DNA from: Dehalococcoidia bacterium
GTDB taxonomy: Bacteria; Chloroflexota; Dehalococcoidia; Dehalococcoidales; CSSed11-197
Length of the DNA: 16,849 nucleotides
Assembly: GCA_003552785.1 (NCBI GenBank)
Contig: PUOQ01000122.1
Coordinates: 1 to 16,849, forward strand
Direction of reading: 5' to 3'
A model generated the notes under the pieces. It worked only from the letters and a program-made list of their open reading frames with translations. It searched no databases and was not told the origin of the DNA. Positions 15,478 through 16,849 of the stretch are shown here, one piece after another; the first letter of the stretch is position 1; the number at the start of each line of letters is the position of its first letter. The translations under genes and the position numbers were made by a program.

Positions 15478-15774
15478 TTAGCTAACTTTCTCTACACGAT
15501 TTTTCGGACGCAGTATAATTTCCATTTCCACATCCAGCGCTTCGGCTACCTTTTTTATGGTAGAAAGAGAAGGTAATGAGCTGCCGCTTTCTAACCTGGC
15601 AATGCTTTCCTGTTTAGTATTAAGCATTTTTGCCAGTTGTTCTTGCGTGAGCCCTTTTTCCAATCTTAGCCTTATTAATGTCGATGCAAGCTTATATTCA
15701 GGTTCCAGCTTCTCATATTCTTTTTTAAATTCGGGGTTAGCCAGCAACTGCTTCTTATGTTCTTTCCAATTCAT
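15478..15774 (-). CDS. higA: HigA-type antitoxin, XRE-family HTH protein
   Basis: 98-residue protein with an N-terminal lysine-rich helix and an HTH_3/XRE domain: LRLEKGLTQEQLAKMLNTKQ then ESIARLESGSSLPSLSTIKKVAEALD, the classic five-helix layout. It neutralises the HigB toxin and should repress the operon by binding the palindrome at 16131-16158. The ATG overlaps the toxin stop codon as ATGA, and GGGGAA lies 9 bases before it. Toxin-first order is the higBA hallmark. A 14-bp perfect palindrome, AAGTTAGCTAACTT at 15475-15488, spans its stop codon. Confidence 0.9.
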   Translation of the reverse strand: MNWKEHKKQLLANPEFKKEYEKLEPEYKLASTLIRLRLEKGLTQEQLAKMLNTKQESIARLESGSSLPSLSTIKKVAEALDVEMEIILRPKNRVEKVS

Positions 15775-16124
15775 TCGCTTTTATTCCCCCTGGTCAAATA
15801 ATTATTCCTTCTGGCTTCGGCCAGATTGATGTCTTTTCTAGATACAGGGCCAGTCTTTTTGGTAAAACCATGAAGAAGAACGAATTCCCTCCCGTTATAT
15901 AAAAAATAAATAATTCGATGACGTTTATGGCTATATCTTACTCTCAATTCCCAAAGCTGGTTTTCAAGGTATCTTACGTACGGCATGCCCAGGTTAGCCC
16001 CAAATTCTTCGAGCAAATCAATGGTTCTGGCTATTTTGGCTTTTGACTTAACGTCCAAAGATTCAATAAACTTTGCCACCGGATATCTACCTGAACTCGA
16101 TTCATAGTAAGCTATTTCCCACAT
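15771..16124 (-). CDS. higB: HigB-type toxin, RelE superfamily (phage-derived Gp49-like)
   Basis: 117-residue protein of the group annotated as 'phage derived protein Gp49-like' or RelE/HigB toxin, ribosome-dependent mRNA interferases. Seen are the opening YYESSSGRYPVAKFIESLD, the helix SKAKIARTIDLLEEFG, the LENQLWELRVRYSHKRHRII core and FVLLHGFTKKTGPVSRKDI, with the conserved tryptophan, arginines and HGFxKKT lysines. Length and order before an XRE antitoxin are typical. The ATG at 16124 is only 10 bases after a minus-strand TATAAT and has no Shine-Dalgarno sequence, so its mRNA may be leaderless. Confidence 0.88.
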   Translation of the reverse strand: MWEIAYYESSSGRYPVAKFIESLDVKSKAKIARTIDLLEEFGANLGMPYVRYLENQLWELRVRYSHKRHRIIYFLYNGREFVLLHGFTKKTGPVSRKDINLAEARRNNYLTRGNKSE

Positions 16125-16130
16125 TCAAGG

Positions 16131-16158
16131 TATATTATAACAATATTGTTATAATATA
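16131..16158. promoter_or_regulatory. Perfect 28-bp palindromic operator of higBA
   Basis: The 28 bases from 16131 to 16158 equal their own reverse complement; each half contains TATATTATAACAAT. The palindrome covers the -10 box and the whole spacer of the higBA promoter and ends 6 bases before the toxin start codon. Such symmetry is expected for a HigA dimer operator. Confidence 0.8.
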
Positions 16159-16162
16159 TCAA
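16134..16162 (-). promoter_or_regulatory. higBA promoter
   Basis: On the minus strand TTGATA (16162-16157) and TATAAT (16139-16134) are separated by exactly 17 bases. The predicted start near 16127 is about 3 bases before the higB ATG, implying a leaderless message. Confidence 0.75.
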
Positions 16163-16236
16163 CAACCAAATTGTATCAGCACCTTATTCTTAATGGCATC
16201 TCTCTCCCATGCCATCGTCTTTATTCCTCCCCAAAC

Positions 16237-16529
16237 ACCGAGATCGCCGCGTCGGCCTTGCAGGCCTCCTCGCGATGACTTTACGTATGCTAAACCACAA
16301 TCCGGGTGAGATCCTTCAGCGCCATGCGCTATCAGGATGACGCATAGAAAAACAAATGTCTTTCTGAACGTAAGTGAAGAATCTCACGGGGATTGTGCAT
16401 GGTGCAAACGAAAACTACCCCAGTGCATATACATCAACAATCCGAATCAGCGCCCCGCTTCATAACGCCCGGGCAAGCCCACGAACTGTCTTTGCGAGCT
16501 TTGCGGATGCAAAGCGCGGCAATCTCGGT
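16237..16529. repeat. Composite nested inverted repeat, copy B
   Basis: 293-bp copy in the same orientation as copy A. Outer ends ACCGAGATCGCCGCG and CGCGGCAATCTCGGT are inverted with one mismatch in 15. Internal U2 and U3 units are again inverted to each other, and 16357-16403 is identical to 13833-13879. Copy B differs from A by substitutions and single-base indels, including paired changes in the U1 hairpin. Similarity to copy A continues for about 30 bp to the right. The 16163-16236 flank and the rest of 16530-16635 show no gene; short open frames here are translations of the repeat. Confidence 0.85.
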
Positions 16530-16635
16530 CTCTGGGGCGGCGGCAACCAACCCTCCAAAATAACCCCTCTGGTGCCCAGGCTTCCATTAATGCCAGCTCG
16601 AAGTTTAGTGATTGCGGTTCCTCCAACCCTTCCCC

Positions 16636-16665
16636 TTGACAGTGCCTGAAAAGGGGGTATATACT
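16636..16665 (+). promoter_or_regulatory. Promoter of the RHH antitoxin gene
   Basis: TTGACA at 16636-16641 and TATACT at 16660-16665 with 18-base spacing. The start near 16672 would leave about 27 bases before the ATG at 16699, containing an AGTAGGT ribosome binding site. A TATAAT at 16692-16697 is too close to the ATG to need invoking. Confidence 0.65.
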
Positions 16666-16698
16666 CACTAAAAGTAGAGATAAATAGTAGGTATAATC

Positions 16699-16849
16699 AT
16701 GAAAACCTTGAAGATTAATTTTACTATGCCCGAAGATCTTGCCGAAACACTCAAAACGCGCATCAGCAAGCGTAAACGCAGTGCTTTCGTGGCTGATGCA
16801 GTGCGCGATAAGCTTAAAAAGCTGGAAGAGGAAGAACTCAATAAGTCCC
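16699..16849 (+). CDS. Ribbon-helix-helix antitoxin, partial (window end)
   Basis: The first 50 codons of a protein starting MKTLKINFTMPEDLAETLKT, then KRKRSAFVADAVRDKLKKLEEEE. The strand INFTMPEDL followed by two helices is a CopG/MetJ-type ribbon-helix-helix DNA-binding domain, common in antitoxins paired with MazF/PemK or other toxins. The gene runs off the window, so the partner cannot be seen. The ATG has AGGT 6 bases upstream and a good promoter at 16636-16665. Confidence 0.75.
   Translation, partial: MKTLKINFTMPEDLAETLKTRISKRKRSAFVADAVRDKLKKLEEEELNKS

Noticed and set aside
15475..15488. 14-bp palindrome over the higA stop codon as a terminator or operator
   Set aside because: It has no loop or T-run and lies at the 3' end of the operon; it may be chance, so it is only noted under higA.
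13713..16529. CRISPR array formed by the repeated units
   Set aside because: Units are palindromic, unevenly spaced, in alternating orientation, and the sequence between them is itself repeated rather than unique; no cas genes are present.
16374..16649. 91-codon open frame near the right end
   Set aside because: It starts within repeat copy B and reads through its U3 and U4 palindromes; no family match or ribosome binding site.

Overview
The window looks like a chromosome segment of an uncultured bacterium, most likely a Dehalococcoidia-type member of the Chloroflexota. That assignment is an inference. It rests on GlyA and SecA sequence style (SecA carries an extra segment of about 30 residues before its helicase motif II region), on a large secreted Asp-box/FN3 protein with a C-terminal membrane anchor, and on moderately GC-rich codon use. 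No rRNA or tRNA gene was found to test it.

Positions 1-10313 are a compact housekeeping region. On the plus strand, glyA (serine/glycine/one-carbon metabolism), prs (PRPP synthesis), a small DUF2007 protein, secA and an unrecognised 215-residue protein run with tiny gaps or overlaps and look like one transcription unit. tilS (tRNA-Ile lysidine synthetase) lies on the minus strand, convergent with that unit. A good TTGACA-N17-TATTAT promoter then drives a second plus-strand unit: a CNNM/CBS (HlyC/CorC) membrane protein, a DUF2344 radical-SAM-linked protein overlapping it by 20 bp, and a histidine phosphatase.

Positions 10473-13693 hold a single 1048-residue secreted protein behind its own extended -10 promoter. 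It has at least five Asp-box (BNR) motifs, two FN3-like domains, a proline-rich stalk and one C-terminal transmembrane helix, and is probably a cell-surface protein.

From 13694 to the end the character changes to an accessory, repeat-rich and more AT-rich region. Two copies of a 293-bp composite repeat (13713-14005 and 16237-16529) each consist of four palindromic REP-like units arranged as a nested inverted repeat. Two partial copies lie between them. Interleaved are remnants or complete copies of four toxin-antitoxin loci: an intact RelB/RelE-like pair; a chimera in which a duplicated promoter and 5' end of that antitoxin gene runs into a frameshifted hicA, followed by intact hicB; a minus-strand higBA pair with a perfect 28-bp palindrome over its promoter; and the start of a ribbon-helix-helix antitoxin gene cut by the window end. 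The most notable observations are the nested repeat family and the decayed relB'-hicA chimera.
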